Source: Scenedesmus sp. ARA3
Taxonomy: Eukaryota; Chlorophyta; Chlorophyceae; Sphaeropleales; Scenedesmaceae
NCBI GenBank assembly: GCA_004335835.1
Contig: RWJK01000364.1
Span: 1 to 64,000, forward strand
Length of the DNA: 64,000 bases
Reading direction: 5' to 3'
Shown here: piece after piece, positions 32,772 to 44,026 of the stretch
Layout of the letters: the number at the start of each line of letters is the position of its first letter
Position numbering within the stretch: the stretch's first letter is position 1
Made by a program: the position numbers and the translations under genes
The notes under the pieces: generated by a model
The model's input: the letters and a program-made list of their open reading frames with translations, nothing else
Database searches by the model: none
Told to the model about the DNA's origin: nothing

Positions 32772-35010
32772 TCAGCTGCTCATGCGGTACGCCTTGCCCA
32801 CGTGGCTGCCTGGGGCATTGCTGCTCAGCCCCGGCAGCTGCGCCAGCAGGTGCCACGAGCTGTTATCCAGCAGCTCTTTGTAGCCACGCCTGCGCAGCAG
32901 CAGCAGCAGCAGCAGTTGTCACGACAAGTTGTTGCAGAGCAGTAGGGACACGACAGCAGAAGTCACACGCACCAACCTGCTGTGCATCACATCACTATGC
33001 AAGGAACATGGTGCGCTTGTGGCTTGCCGCAACTGCTTCGTTAGCCTTGCGGAAGGTCGCAGCACCGCATGTATACAAGGTGGTTTGTTAAGAAGCTATT
33101 CCAGGACAACTGTACGTGACCACATGCAGCTTGCAAGGGCGGTGTCTCAGCCTGCGTAGCCTGTTTGCACATGCAGTCATTGCCAACATTGTGATGGTGC
33201 ATGGTGCACTGCACGCAGCCCGCCAGCCGCACCTGTTGGCTGTGTCTATCTGGTCCAGCTCCCTCCTGGCCTGCAGGATGTGCTTCTGGAAGTAGTGCAG
33301 CTGCTCATCAATCTGCACACACTCCGCCTCAGCCTGAGGCAGCAAGAGCAAAGGCAAGGCAGCAGCAGGCAGTGGGGGCAGCCACGCACAGCATCAGCAT
33401 TTGAAAAGACACGTGTAGACGGCTCCTGCAGGACCCAGCTGGGTTCAGTATCTGTAAGGCAGCGGTCATCCTCCCACTGATTGGGGCACTCACTGCAGGG
33501 TGCCCCTAGGTGTGTCCGCAACCTTGAACATCTATATGTATTGGTGTACAGGTGGCAGGCAGGCTCTTCCAGTCGTGCACTTACCGCTGCAAAATACTAT
33601 GTAACTAAGAATCTAGAGAGATTTCGACACTGGGCCTGCAGAGGCTCACCTGGTCTGCCTGCTGCTGCAGCTCCTGCAGCTTGTGCTGCAGCTCGTCCTG
33701 CATGGCTGCTGCCCTGGCTGACGCCTCAGCCCTGGCGGCAGCCACTGCCTCAGCCTGCAGGAAACAGCACACACACGGACGACTGGGTGGTGTTGATATG
33801 TCATCATGCCATGCATGTTTTGTGGAAGTATATGACAGCAGGGGCACTCTTTGACGCTTGTAGTGGCTCCAGCGCATGGCACAGCAGGAGGGCTTCAGCT
33901 GCTGTACTGTTCTTTGTGTATGGCTGGCCTGTTGGTGCATCAATGTCCGGGATTCAGCTGCTGGTTCACTGCAAAAACAGATGCAGGACGTACCCGCTTA
34001 TCCACCAGCTCGAAGGGGGCGTGTGGCTGCGGCATTGCTGCCAACGGCTCATCTATGCTTTATGTCACTGCCACTAGTAAGGAAGCTATGCTGCAGCTGG
34101 TGCTAGCTGATGCTTACAACATTGAACAATACATGGACGGCAACTTGCTGCGCAGGTGCTGCTAGCACCCACATGTCGCTGAGGCATCATTGATAGCTCC
34201 GTTTGCAGGTGCACGTAGTCGTATGCAGAGCCCGCTGCATCCTGCAAGGCCACATCATACGCCTGCTGGATGCGCAGCAGCAGCGGCCTGTATGTTGTCA
34301 TGGATGCTATGAACATGTGGAAGACCTGCGACAGCAGTGCGCAGCAGCAGCCAACAGGACGTCACCAGGTGAAGAAGCAGCAGCGGCGGCATCGACAAGA
34401 ATTGAACATCACTATGCCCAAGTTGGGCTGCAGAAGGATGCAACTGCTGCAGCACAAGCTTCCCTGTGCTTGAACTAACACTATTGGGATCAGCACCATG
34501 TAGACAATCACATGATGTGCTCTGATTACAGCACAGCAGCACAGCTCTGACACGTGTGCTGCACACGTGTGGGATTTGCTGGAGCTGCGTCTATGAAGTA
34601 GGCAAGCTCAGTGCCCACCTGCCTGTACACGTCTACATCCAGCTTTGCTGCACCCCAGCTGTTGCTGTGGACTTGCAAGCTTGCTGCTGCGTGCTTTGCC
34701 TGGTGTAAGCAGGCCTCTAGCCTGCGTGCATGCACGCAGCGCGTGTTGGGTATGCCACTGCTGTGGTGCAGCTTATGTTTATTTGCTGGTCGTTGAAATG
34801 CAGCCCTGCCCATGATGCTGTGCTGATCATTGTGATCACGAGCATCTGACGATACATTCACAGCCAGGGTGAGCCTGCATGGCATACAAACCTCTGCAAC
34901 AGCTGTGGCTTCTCATCTGTTGCCTCCTGCTTGATTCCCAGCTGCTGTATGTTTGCCGGACGCAGGCTAGCTAAGGAACTAGGTTTCTTGAAGAGGTCTG
35001 GAAGTGCCAT
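32772..35010 (-). CDS. TSNAXIP1-like coiled-coil protein
   Basis: Minus-strand exons, in order: 35010-34892, 34721-34619, 34325-34215 (or to 34173 with a second in-phase donor), 34026-33994, 33754-33650, 33333-33233, 32889-32772 (TGA). They sum to 690 bases, 229 residues (243 with the longer exon 3). The segment VFHMFIASMTTYRPLLLRIQ followed by QAYDVAL matches the N-terminal domain of translin-associated factor X-interacting protein 1 (pattern V-F-x2-F-I-x4-T-Y-x-P-L-L). Upstream, exons 1 and 2 give MALPDLFKKPSSLASLRPAN and LEACLHQAKHAAASLQ. Downstream exons form coiled coil (AAAMQDELQHKLQELQQQAD; HYFQKHILQARRELDQID). In animals this family is testis or cilium associated; no role is known to me in algae. 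All joints agree in phase. The 33-base exon 4 is the least secure. It shares a promoter region with the divergent Q-rich gene at 35528. Confidence 0.78.
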
Positions 35011-35527
35011 GGTGGCGCTACGGTGCTATTTTTCAGTGTTGCAGCTATGCGTGGCAGAGCAGTACTGCAGATGGCAGACTGCTGCTGTTGGGCCCAGTTG
35101 ACGGCTCGCACGTGCGGCTGTGGTTGTTGGGTCAAATTGTACCTGAGATGAACAACAGCTTTGAAATGGTAGTGTGCGTTGTAAGGCGTGTGATGCGGGC
35201 TACGGCCCCTTCACTGCAGTTCATGCTGTCAGTCATCACACGACCATGTCAGTGACAAGTACCTGGCACCGCTCTACATGAGCTCTAGACAATAAACAAA
35301 CTGCTGCTAACATACCCCGCAGTCCCGACACACCGGACTCAGCAAACATTCCCGCGCTTTTGCCAAACGATGTGAAAACAGACACGCGTCTGTGCAGGAC
35401 AGCACGTTTGAACTGCTACAGACAATTCTAGGTACTTCTGTCACCACGGAACGGGCTATGCATGATTCAGGGACGTAGTGCGTGATGCTGACCCAGCATC
35501 AACCAGTCTTCCCAGCTGCAAACACCC
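35011..35527. promoter_or_regulatory. Divergent intergenic (bidirectional promoter) region
   Basis: A 517-base gap separates the start codons of the minus-strand TSNAXIP1-like gene and the plus-strand Q-rich gene. It must contain both 5' UTRs and promoters. No individual box can be named with confidence. Confidence 0.5.
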
Positions 35528-37916
35528 ATGCAGCTCCAGCAGCGCACTTCCAGCAGCTCTTCTCGAAGCAGGACTTCTGCAGCAAGCTTAAATCTGCTGC
35601 TGGACGAGATTGGGGCCTCTCTTGGGTCTTCACCAGGCATACAACAGCAGCAGGGCTCCCAGGAGCTGCCCCTGGATGCTCAGCAGGACAATGCTGCACT
35701 CGCAGTGCATACAGCAGCACCCGCAGCAACATGGGAGTACCTGGACAGTGTACCACACTCATCAGCAGCACAGTCAAGTATCGTTTACGGAGCTGATGAG
35801 GGGCAGCCGATGCTGCTGGCAGTGAAGCAGCAGCCTCGCCTCACAGCGATAGCAGAGGAAAGCAGCAGCTGCATATCATCTCCAACCGCCAGCAGCATGC
35901 AGCCAACACCCCGCACACTTCCGGCAGTTGGAAGCTCGGCAATCGCATCTGCAGCACCATCTGGCCTGACATCACCCTTCAGCTCCACTCCCTGGATGTC
36001 AGGACATTCAGCAGCCACCACAGCAGCTACAGGAGCAGCAGCAACAGCAGCATCAGCCGACAGCTCCACAGTCAAACCACCAGATGGCAGTCCACAACAA
36101 ACGCCGGTGCAGCGGAACAGCAGCAGCATGCCCCGGCAGCTGCGGCACACCAGCTCTAAATCCAGCAGCCGCACAGCAGCAATGCAGCAGGCACCTGCTA
36201 CGCCAGCAGCAACAGCAGCAGCAACCGATGGCTTTGACCCGCATCCCTCCTACACCACGACACCAGCCATGTCAGGGCACAACAGCAGCTGCCAGCTTGC
36301 AGGACTAGGCAGCCCCAGCAGCCCCACCGACCACGAGCTTGCAGCGTTCCTGGGCGAGGCAGACCCAGTTGATAGCTGGGTATCTACTCATTGCGAAGGT
36401 GCATTGCCACCACAGCAAGCATGGAGCAGGCAGCAGTCAAGGGCAAGCACGCACAGGGACAGCTCAGGCAATGCTATGGCAGCAGCTAGCATGCAAGCAG
36501 CACTGGCAATACCAATGCCTGGGGATATGGAAGAGGGAGAGGCTGCTGCTGCAGCAGCGGCTTGGGACAGCCCCACCAGCATACCAGCTGCTTCAGCAGC
36601 AGCAGCAGCGCCTGCCAGACTCTCTGAAGCAGCATATGAACGCAGCAGCTCAGGGAGCAGCAGCAGGAGGCGCAGCAGCGCAGCAGCTGCTGCTGCTGCT
36701 GCAGCTGCAGCTGGCACGCAGCGCAGCAGCGGCCTGGATCATGAGCTATCCATGGGGTGGCGGAACTGCAGGCGCAGCAGCTCAGCACAGCACAGCGAAG
36801 GCTTGCAGCAGGTATGTGTATGTGCAGTAGCTCTCTCTGCTAACGACGCAAGCAGAGTTGGGCCATGTCAGCACACACCCGAACGATATAGACTGCTGTA
36901 GTGCGCGCGTTCGGGCACAGCAGAGAATCTTTTGAACGCATTCCGCCAGTCTGCATGCGTCAGTTGTGTTGCCGACACCAGTTGCCGTGCTTGGCATGAT
37001 GCTGTTGCTCGTGCGCATGCTTGCAGGAATGCACCTCCAGCACCTTCCAGTGGCAGCAGCAGGTGCCGCCTGCCTGGGGCCCCCATGGCCAGGTGCCAGA
37101 GACGCCAGCAGCATTCTCAGGCAAGCAGCAGCAGGCAGCACCATGGGTAGCAGATAGGCCAATGCGGGGCAGGCAGGCACTGCAGCCGGCGAGTGAGCAA
37201 CTGCATCTGCAGCTGCAGCCAGGGCAGATTGATGCGGTGGATCCATACAGCGAGCAGCAGCAGCTGTTGTGGCAGCTCAGGCAACAGCAGCAGCAGCTGC
37301 AAGAGAATCTTGAGCAGCAACGCAGACGCAGTAGCCAGCAGCAGCAGCAGCAGCAGCAACAGCCTCTGGTTGATGCTCTGCAGCAGGCCGCCAACAGCCC
37401 CGTTGCTGCCAGCCATGCACTGCTGTCTGCGCTGAACCCTCTGGAGTTTGTGCTGTGGCAGCAGCGGCAGCACCAGCGCACCTTGCTGGACAGGGCTCTG
37501 CATGCGCTGACCAGCCTGCAGGCAGATGTGGATAATCTGCTTGCTGCAAGCACCGACCGCACACAGCCGGTGCAGCAGGTGGCGGCAGCAGTGCTCAGTG
37601 AGGCAGCCCAAGCCAAGCTTGCTGGTGATCAGCAGGTGCTGATAGCTGATGACGCAGCAGAACAGCAACAGCAGGGCTGGAGCATCAAGGCCGGCAGGTC
37701 AGATGAAGGCGGCCTTGCAACTCAGCAGCAGCAGCAGCAGCAGGAGCAGGGCAGTCCCAGCACGACAGCAGCAGCGAGTGGCAGCAGCGACCTGGCTGCC
37801 TTTGAGCAGGAGCTGCTGCAGAGTGAGGCTGCTGCCGCTGGGCGGCGGCTGTCAGCGGAGACGATGCGGCAGTACTACACCGCACACGGCCTGTCCGAAG
37901 ATGGAAAGCCGGCAGA

Positions 37917-37947
<31 letters not shown>

Positions 37948-38215
37948 AGGGTGGGAGACGTGCGGTATACAGATGATGGGGTGGGAAGCTTGGGCGGGCT
38001 GGGGCAGTCGGAGCAGAACGCTTCACGGCTGCCGAATGCGGTGCACATAACACAACAGCAGCAGCAGGCAGAGGCCGATGTGGATGACTTTGAGGCGCAG
38101 CTGCTGGCGCTGGAAGCGGCACAGCCTGGGCGGAGGCTGTCGGCAGATGAAGAGCAGCAGGCAGCCTGGCAGCAAGCTGATGCAGGAGCATCCAGTGCAG
38201 AGCTTGCTGCTGACC

Positions 38216-38263
<48 letters not shown>

Positions 38264-40010
38264 GTGATGGTGAGCTGGACAGTTTTGAGGCGGAGCTACT
38301 TGCTGCTGAGGCTGGAGAACCGGGCAGGAGGCTGTCAGGTGAAGCTGCTGCAGCTGCTGCTGCTGCTGCTGCTGCTGCAGTGGCATGGGCCCAAGCAGAA
38401 TCTCAAGAGCATGCAGGTGTCACACTGGCAGCAGCGACAAGGCATGGCGCAGGTGTGGCAAGAGGGGAGTCGACAGAACAGGTCAGCAGCAGCAGCATAG
38501 CCCCAGCTGCAGATGCTGTTGCCGCACAGCGGCCGCGCCTGGTGAAGTTCCAACTGCCAGGAGATGAGTGTGGGGCTGCTAGCAGTGGAGGAGGAGCAGC
38601 CACTGCTGCTGCTGCTGCTGCTGCTGCTGCTAATGGCCCGGCTCTTGCCAGTGCTGCTGCACAGCAGCAGAACGAGCAGCGGCAGGAGCTAGGTGTTGAG
38701 AGAAAACGGAACAGTTCAGCAGCAGCAGCAGAAGGTGGCGCAGATGAGGTTGACGAATTTGAGGCGCAGCTGAAGAAGCTGGAGGCCGATGCAGCCGCAG
38801 CAGCTGGGGTTGCGCTGCCGCTGCGTACTGCTGACAGTTGCAGCAGCAGTGTCTGCAGCAGTGCCCAGGAGGCAGCAGCGCCAGCGATGAACATGCCTTT
38901 CAAGGCAGTGGCAGTCGCAGCAGCTGCCGGTTGTCCTGCCGCCACTGACCAGGGGGATGCATTTCGGGAGCGTTCAAGCATTAGCGTCAGCAGCAGTGTT
39001 GATGACGGCAGCGATGACTTTGAGGCGATGCTGCGAGCCAATGAAACAGCAGCACGGCAGGCAGCTGGGCACGGGGCAGCAACTGCTGAAGACAGGTGGT
39101 GGGAAGAGGATAGCGCTCAAGACAAGGAGCAGCAGGACCCGCAGCAGCAGGGCAATCACCCACCAGCAGGGCAGCAGCAGCAGCTGCAGCAGCAGCAGCA
39201 GGGTGACGCAGCTGCACTGCATGGTGTGGTGGCACAGCAAGCTGCAGCTGCAGCTCTGCAGCAGGCTGTGTTACCTGCTAAGCTGCTGCAGCAAGCTATG
39301 CCAACAGCGGAGGTTGCCCAGCGGTCGAATCCTGCAGGCGCTGCTGCTGTTAAAGGGCTCTCTCTCGCTGACAGCAATGTTAGCAGCATCAGCATATGCA
39401 GCAGCCATCCTGAAGTAGTGTTGGAGTTTGGCAGGGTGGGCAGCATAGGTGATGATGCTGCGGGCCTTCCACTGTCACCTCGCACAGCTGCTAAGACAGG
39501 CATACAGGAGTTTGCCTGGATGGCGGCACAGACACCACAACAGCAGCAAGATGAGCGGCAGGTGTGTCAGCAGCAGGAGGAGTGTCAGCAGCAGGTGGCA
39601 CAGTTACTGCTGCCTTTAGCTGCAGAAGTGGCCAGGAGTCCTCCAGACAATGCAGAGCAGCAGCAGCAGCAGCAGCAGCGACCAGTGCAAACATCGGCAG
39701 CAGCAGAGCAAGCAACTGCGGCCGAGTTGCAGGCACATCAGCTGCAGCCTGGTGAATACAATGTGGATACTGCAGATGTGGTTGCTGCAGAGAGCATGCA
39801 ATGCAACCGTGCTGGTAGCAGCGGCAGCCCTGGGGATGCAGCAACAGCAGCAGCAGTGGTGGCAACACCTTATTCAGTAGACAGCACTGCCAAGCTCGCT
39901 GCTGTTGCACAGAGTGCTGCACTACAAGAGGAGCTAGTTGATGATAGCAGCAGCAGCAGCAGCACTGCTGAGGGGGCACCAGAGATGCAGGTGCCCCAAC
40001 AACAGTGGGC

Positions 40011-40058
<48 letters not shown>

Positions 40059-43000
40059 TGATCATATGCCAGAAGCACAAGGCAGCAGCGGCCCACAGCT
40101 GCAGGGCGATGCAGGCTTGCTGCTGCCTACAGCTGATGATGCTGGCAGCGAGGCAGTGACACCCAGGCTGCAGTGTGACCCCCACCAGCAAGCTGCAATT
40201 GCAACAAGAGAAGCAGCAGCAGTAGAGGAGCAAGAGACACAGCAGCAGCTAGGTTGGCTGCAGCAGATGCTGGCCCTGCAGTTACTGCAGCCTGATGAGA
40301 CAGCCATGCAGCACCACGGGCAGGTTGCACCACCGCCAACAATAGGCGGCGAGCCTCAGCCCCCACAGGAGCAGCTGTGCATGGCCCAGAAACAACAACA
40401 GCAGCAGCAGCAGCAGCAAATACAGTCAAGCTCTGGAGCAGCACCGTCCTGCAGTACCACTGAGCAGCAGGCTGCAGCAGGTCAGCCATTCAGCACAGTG
40501 GAAACAGCAGCAACAGAAACAGCAACAGCGGCAGCAGCAGTAGCAGGTGTTGCGAGCATCCCTGCTGTTGGCAGCAGAAGAAGGAGCGGCACTGGTAGCA
40601 ACAGCAGCAGCAACAGCAGCAGGAGGAGCATCAGCACTGCAGCACCACTTGCATCACCTCCACCAGGCAGCATGCAGGCTACAAGCAGTGCCACTCTGCA
40701 GCAGCAGCAGCAGCAGCAGGTGCAACAACAGCGTGTGTCAGCAGAGCAGCACATTAGTAGCAGCTGCCCAGGAAGCAGTGCATCTGCTGCCCACACAACA
40801 CCGCTACCACCAGCAGCAGCAGCAGCAGCAGCAGCTTCGGGTGTGTCAAGCGCAGATCTTCAATACCCTGGCAACAGAACAATCGGCAAGCAGCAGCGCA
40901 GCAGCAACAGCAGCTGCAGCAGCATGACTGCACCAGTGCAGCCATGTGCAGTGCAGCTGGCAGGCGAGCTGGCAGGTAACTTGAATGACCAAGTTGGTGT
41001 GGACCTTGGCAGCCTTGACACAAGCCTGTCACTGGCAGAGAGCAGCTTCCTAAGCCTATCTGAAGAGAGCCCGGGGGCTTGTGCTGCTGCTGGTGGTGCT
41101 GGTGGGGTTTATGCTGAGCCGGCTTATGCAGCTTGCGTGTCAGCAAACAAGACAGCGGTGCATGCAGCAGTTGGCCAGCCTAGCAGTGTGATGCGTGGAG
41201 TGGCAGTTGCTGAGGCAGCTGCTGAGACTGCAGCTGCAGCAACAGAGCATAGTCCGTGTTGGTCTGGTGCACACCAGCATGCAGCGTCACGGCGTCGTCA
41301 ACTTGCAGCAGCTGATGAGGCATATGTACCAGGTGGTGGTGAAGCAGCAACCTGCAGCAGCGCCCAGCACAGTGCGGCGGCAAGCAGCAATTGCTGCTGC
41401 GTTGGGAGCTGCTGCAGGCATTGCCGTGAAAGTGTGCGCAGTCAGCTTGCACAGAACAGGAAACCCACGCAGAGCAGCAGCAGCAGATGCGGGGTGCAGC
41501 AGGGAGCAGGCGCAGATGCGACAGCGCACCAAAGTGCTGCCGCTGCTCCTACCCCAGCTGGCCACAGAGGTATGCAGCTGCATGCCTTCAGCAGCATGGA
41601 GGCAGAAAGCAGCAGCAGTAGCATTGCAAGCACGACAAGCATCACCAGCAGCAGCAGCAGTGCTGTGTCTCTGGATGTGCAGCGCTCGCTGTGCCACCAG
41701 CAGCCACCTCATGCGCCCCGTGCATTCAATGAGCCGTTTGTACAGCAGATTCACAGCAAGCCCCCCACATCACTGCGCAAGCCGCACAGCAGCAGCAGCA
41801 GCAGCAGCAGCAAGCCAAGTGCTCACAGGCTTGTGAAGCAGCTGGCAGGTATTGACAGCAAGTTGCAGCAGCTGGAGGCCCTGGTGCAGCAGGATGTGCA
41901 GGGTGAGCTGGACCTGCAGGCTGCGCTGCAGCGGCAGCAGCAGCAGCGCCGGCACCAACGCCAGCAGGAGCTGTGGCTGCGGCAGGAACTGCAGGAGAGC
42001 AGCAGCCAGTGGCAGCAGCAGCAGCAGCAGCAGCAGTGGCAGCAGCAGCGGCAGTGGCAGCCCTGGGAGTGTGATGATGCAGCTGAAGCAGACAGCGTCA
42101 ACCTGGGCTGCGCTGACTGTCATCCGCTCCCAAGAGCTGAGCGAGATGACCTTGCAGAGCACATGCTGCGTCCAGCATCAGCGCCATGTTGCAGCCACTC
42201 CAGGGCCTATGTACAGCGCCAGCAGCACCCAGTGAGTAGGTTTGCTGGAGCCGGCAGCTGCACAGGCGCACATATGGACCCATATGGCAGCAGCCACTGT
42301 GCTGTGCATGGTTTCTACAACTGTTCAGATGCAGCCGGGGGCTGTGCAGCAGGCGCTAGTGTAGAGGCCAGGCCTTGGAGCAGTGGGCGCTTGCATGGCC
42401 GCTACCACAGCAGCAGCAGCAGCAGCAGCAGCTTCCTGGGGCACTACCCTGCTGCTGCACACATCAGTCCTTATCACGATGTTGGACCTCATCAGCCAGT
42501 GCCAACAGCACACAATGGCAGTGGCAGCACCAGCGGTGCTTGCATAAGAGGCAGGGCATTTGAGCAGCAGAACAGGCAGCAGCACCAGCCAGGGCAGCTG
42601 TATGGCATGCCTATTAAATCTTGGGTGCTGCCGGAGCAAGGCAGTACAGATCATGCACCTGGCCTGCATACAGGCAGTACAATCACACGCAGCAGCCTCA
42701 GGGTTGATCCCCCTAGGACGCCAGATGTAACAGTGCGCCAGTATGACAGAAGCCGAAGCAGCCACTATTGCAGCAGCGCTGGCATGGTGCGGCCAGCATC
42801 TGCGCCAGGCGTGCAGCGCGGCACAGCAGTGTGGATGTACAGCAGCAGCAGCTGCAACAGCCACAATGCGGACCAGCGCAGCGTGGCTGGCCACAATGCA
42901 GGTGTGCCTTCTGGAAGTCACGGCAGCTTGTGGTGTGAAGTGGCGCGTGAATGCCAGGCTGAGGTTCTAGAGCAGGCGGTGCTGCTGTCGCAGACTGCGA

Positions 43001-43068
43001 GCGTGTGCGCTGAGTCGCGTGTGATGGCAGCTGCACTGCGCAGCAGCTGGGACCTGCTGCATGGCTGA
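35528..43068 (+). CDS. Giant Q/A/S-rich protein with repeated FEAxL-GRRLS module, unknown
   Basis: Two exons, 35528-36811 and 37027-43068 (TGA), joined in phase 0 (gcagcag/gtatgt; cttgcag/gaatgc), give about 2441 residues. No catalytic domain is recognised. The notable element is a repeated acidic helix-like module: AAFEQELLQSEAAAAGRRLS (37795), DDFEAQLLALEAAQPGRRLS (38083), DSFEAELLAAEAGEPGRRLS (38278), DEFEAQLKKLEADAAAAAG (38752) and DDFEAMLRANETAARQA (39013). A weaker HELAAFLGEADPV is at 36334. GRRLS is a basic-directed phosphorylation-type site. The C-terminal third has a coiled coil (RLVKQLAGIDSKLQQLEALV), two RPASAP motifs and a conserved-looking end (SRVMAAALRSSWDLLHG). Long CAG runs separate the modules. 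Length, soft modules and phospho-site spacing suggest a scaffold, but this is inference. More introns may exist inside exon 2. Confidence 0.75.
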
Positions 43069-44026
43069 GGTTCCGATCAGCTGTCAGTAGTAGATCCTTG
43101 TGGTACAATTGATTTGTTTGCCAGATACTATGTGGCATGTGGTGTGCAGTGCTGCATATTAATGCCTGGTTGTCACGAGCTGTGTCTGGCCTTGTCCCAC
43201 AGACATTGGCATTGTGTTACCGGGAATCCTGCTTATTATGCTGTTGCCGCATTGCAACAAACAACACGTTTGAGCATAGCGGTGGTAACATCCCGTTGCA
43301 CTTCAATCTGACAAGCGTCGAGACTCTATTGATTACTGAGAAACCTGTGACATCGTGCGGTGATGCAACTGAGTGCACGTCAGCAGCCAGGATATGGCTG
43401 ACCAGCAAGTGCCTCCACAGGCCCGCTGATCCACTGGTTTGCAGCAGGGGTTGCTGTACTGTCACTGCTGCCAGCTGCGCTCAACACCCGAGAAAATGTG
43501 ACTGTACAGCTCTGCAGGCCATGCCAATAGGCCCTATTGTGCGGCACCGCAAGCCAACGCCAGCTGGTCTGAACTAATAGCAGTCGCAGTAGCCAACGGC
43601 AGTGGTCCAACACGGTGGCCCAAACAGTGATCAGAAAACAGTGGCCTGCAAGGAAAGCCTGCCACGCTTTGACTGCTGTGAACAACAGCTGTGGTGGAAT
43701 ATTTAAAGTTGCCAGACCTCAAACCGCAGTGGATCAGTGCGCTGTAGGCAACTTGGGCGGCATCGACTGTCTACGCTGCCGCTGCTGCTGCCTGGCCGCT
43801 GCTGCCCCACTGCCTGCTTCACCTGCAGGCTGCTTACTGCTAGTACTGCTGTTGCTAGCTGCTGCCCTGCCACTTGCAAAGCATGGGGAGGCGCCAAAGC
43901 CTCTGCTGCTGCTGCTTGCAGCCATTCCACGCTGCTGCCCCGGAGCTGCCAGTGCGCTCTTTGGTGGGCTAGCGGCAGCAGCGGCAGCGGCAGCGGCAGC
44001 GGCAGCGGCAGCAGCCAGCGGGAAGT
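43069..44026. other. Convergent intergenic stretch
   Basis: Contains the 3' UTRs of the Q-rich gene (+) and the IQ coiled-coil gene (-). A GGCAGC run at about 43973-44015 reads as poly-Ala in one frame but has no exon context. Confidence 0.5.
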
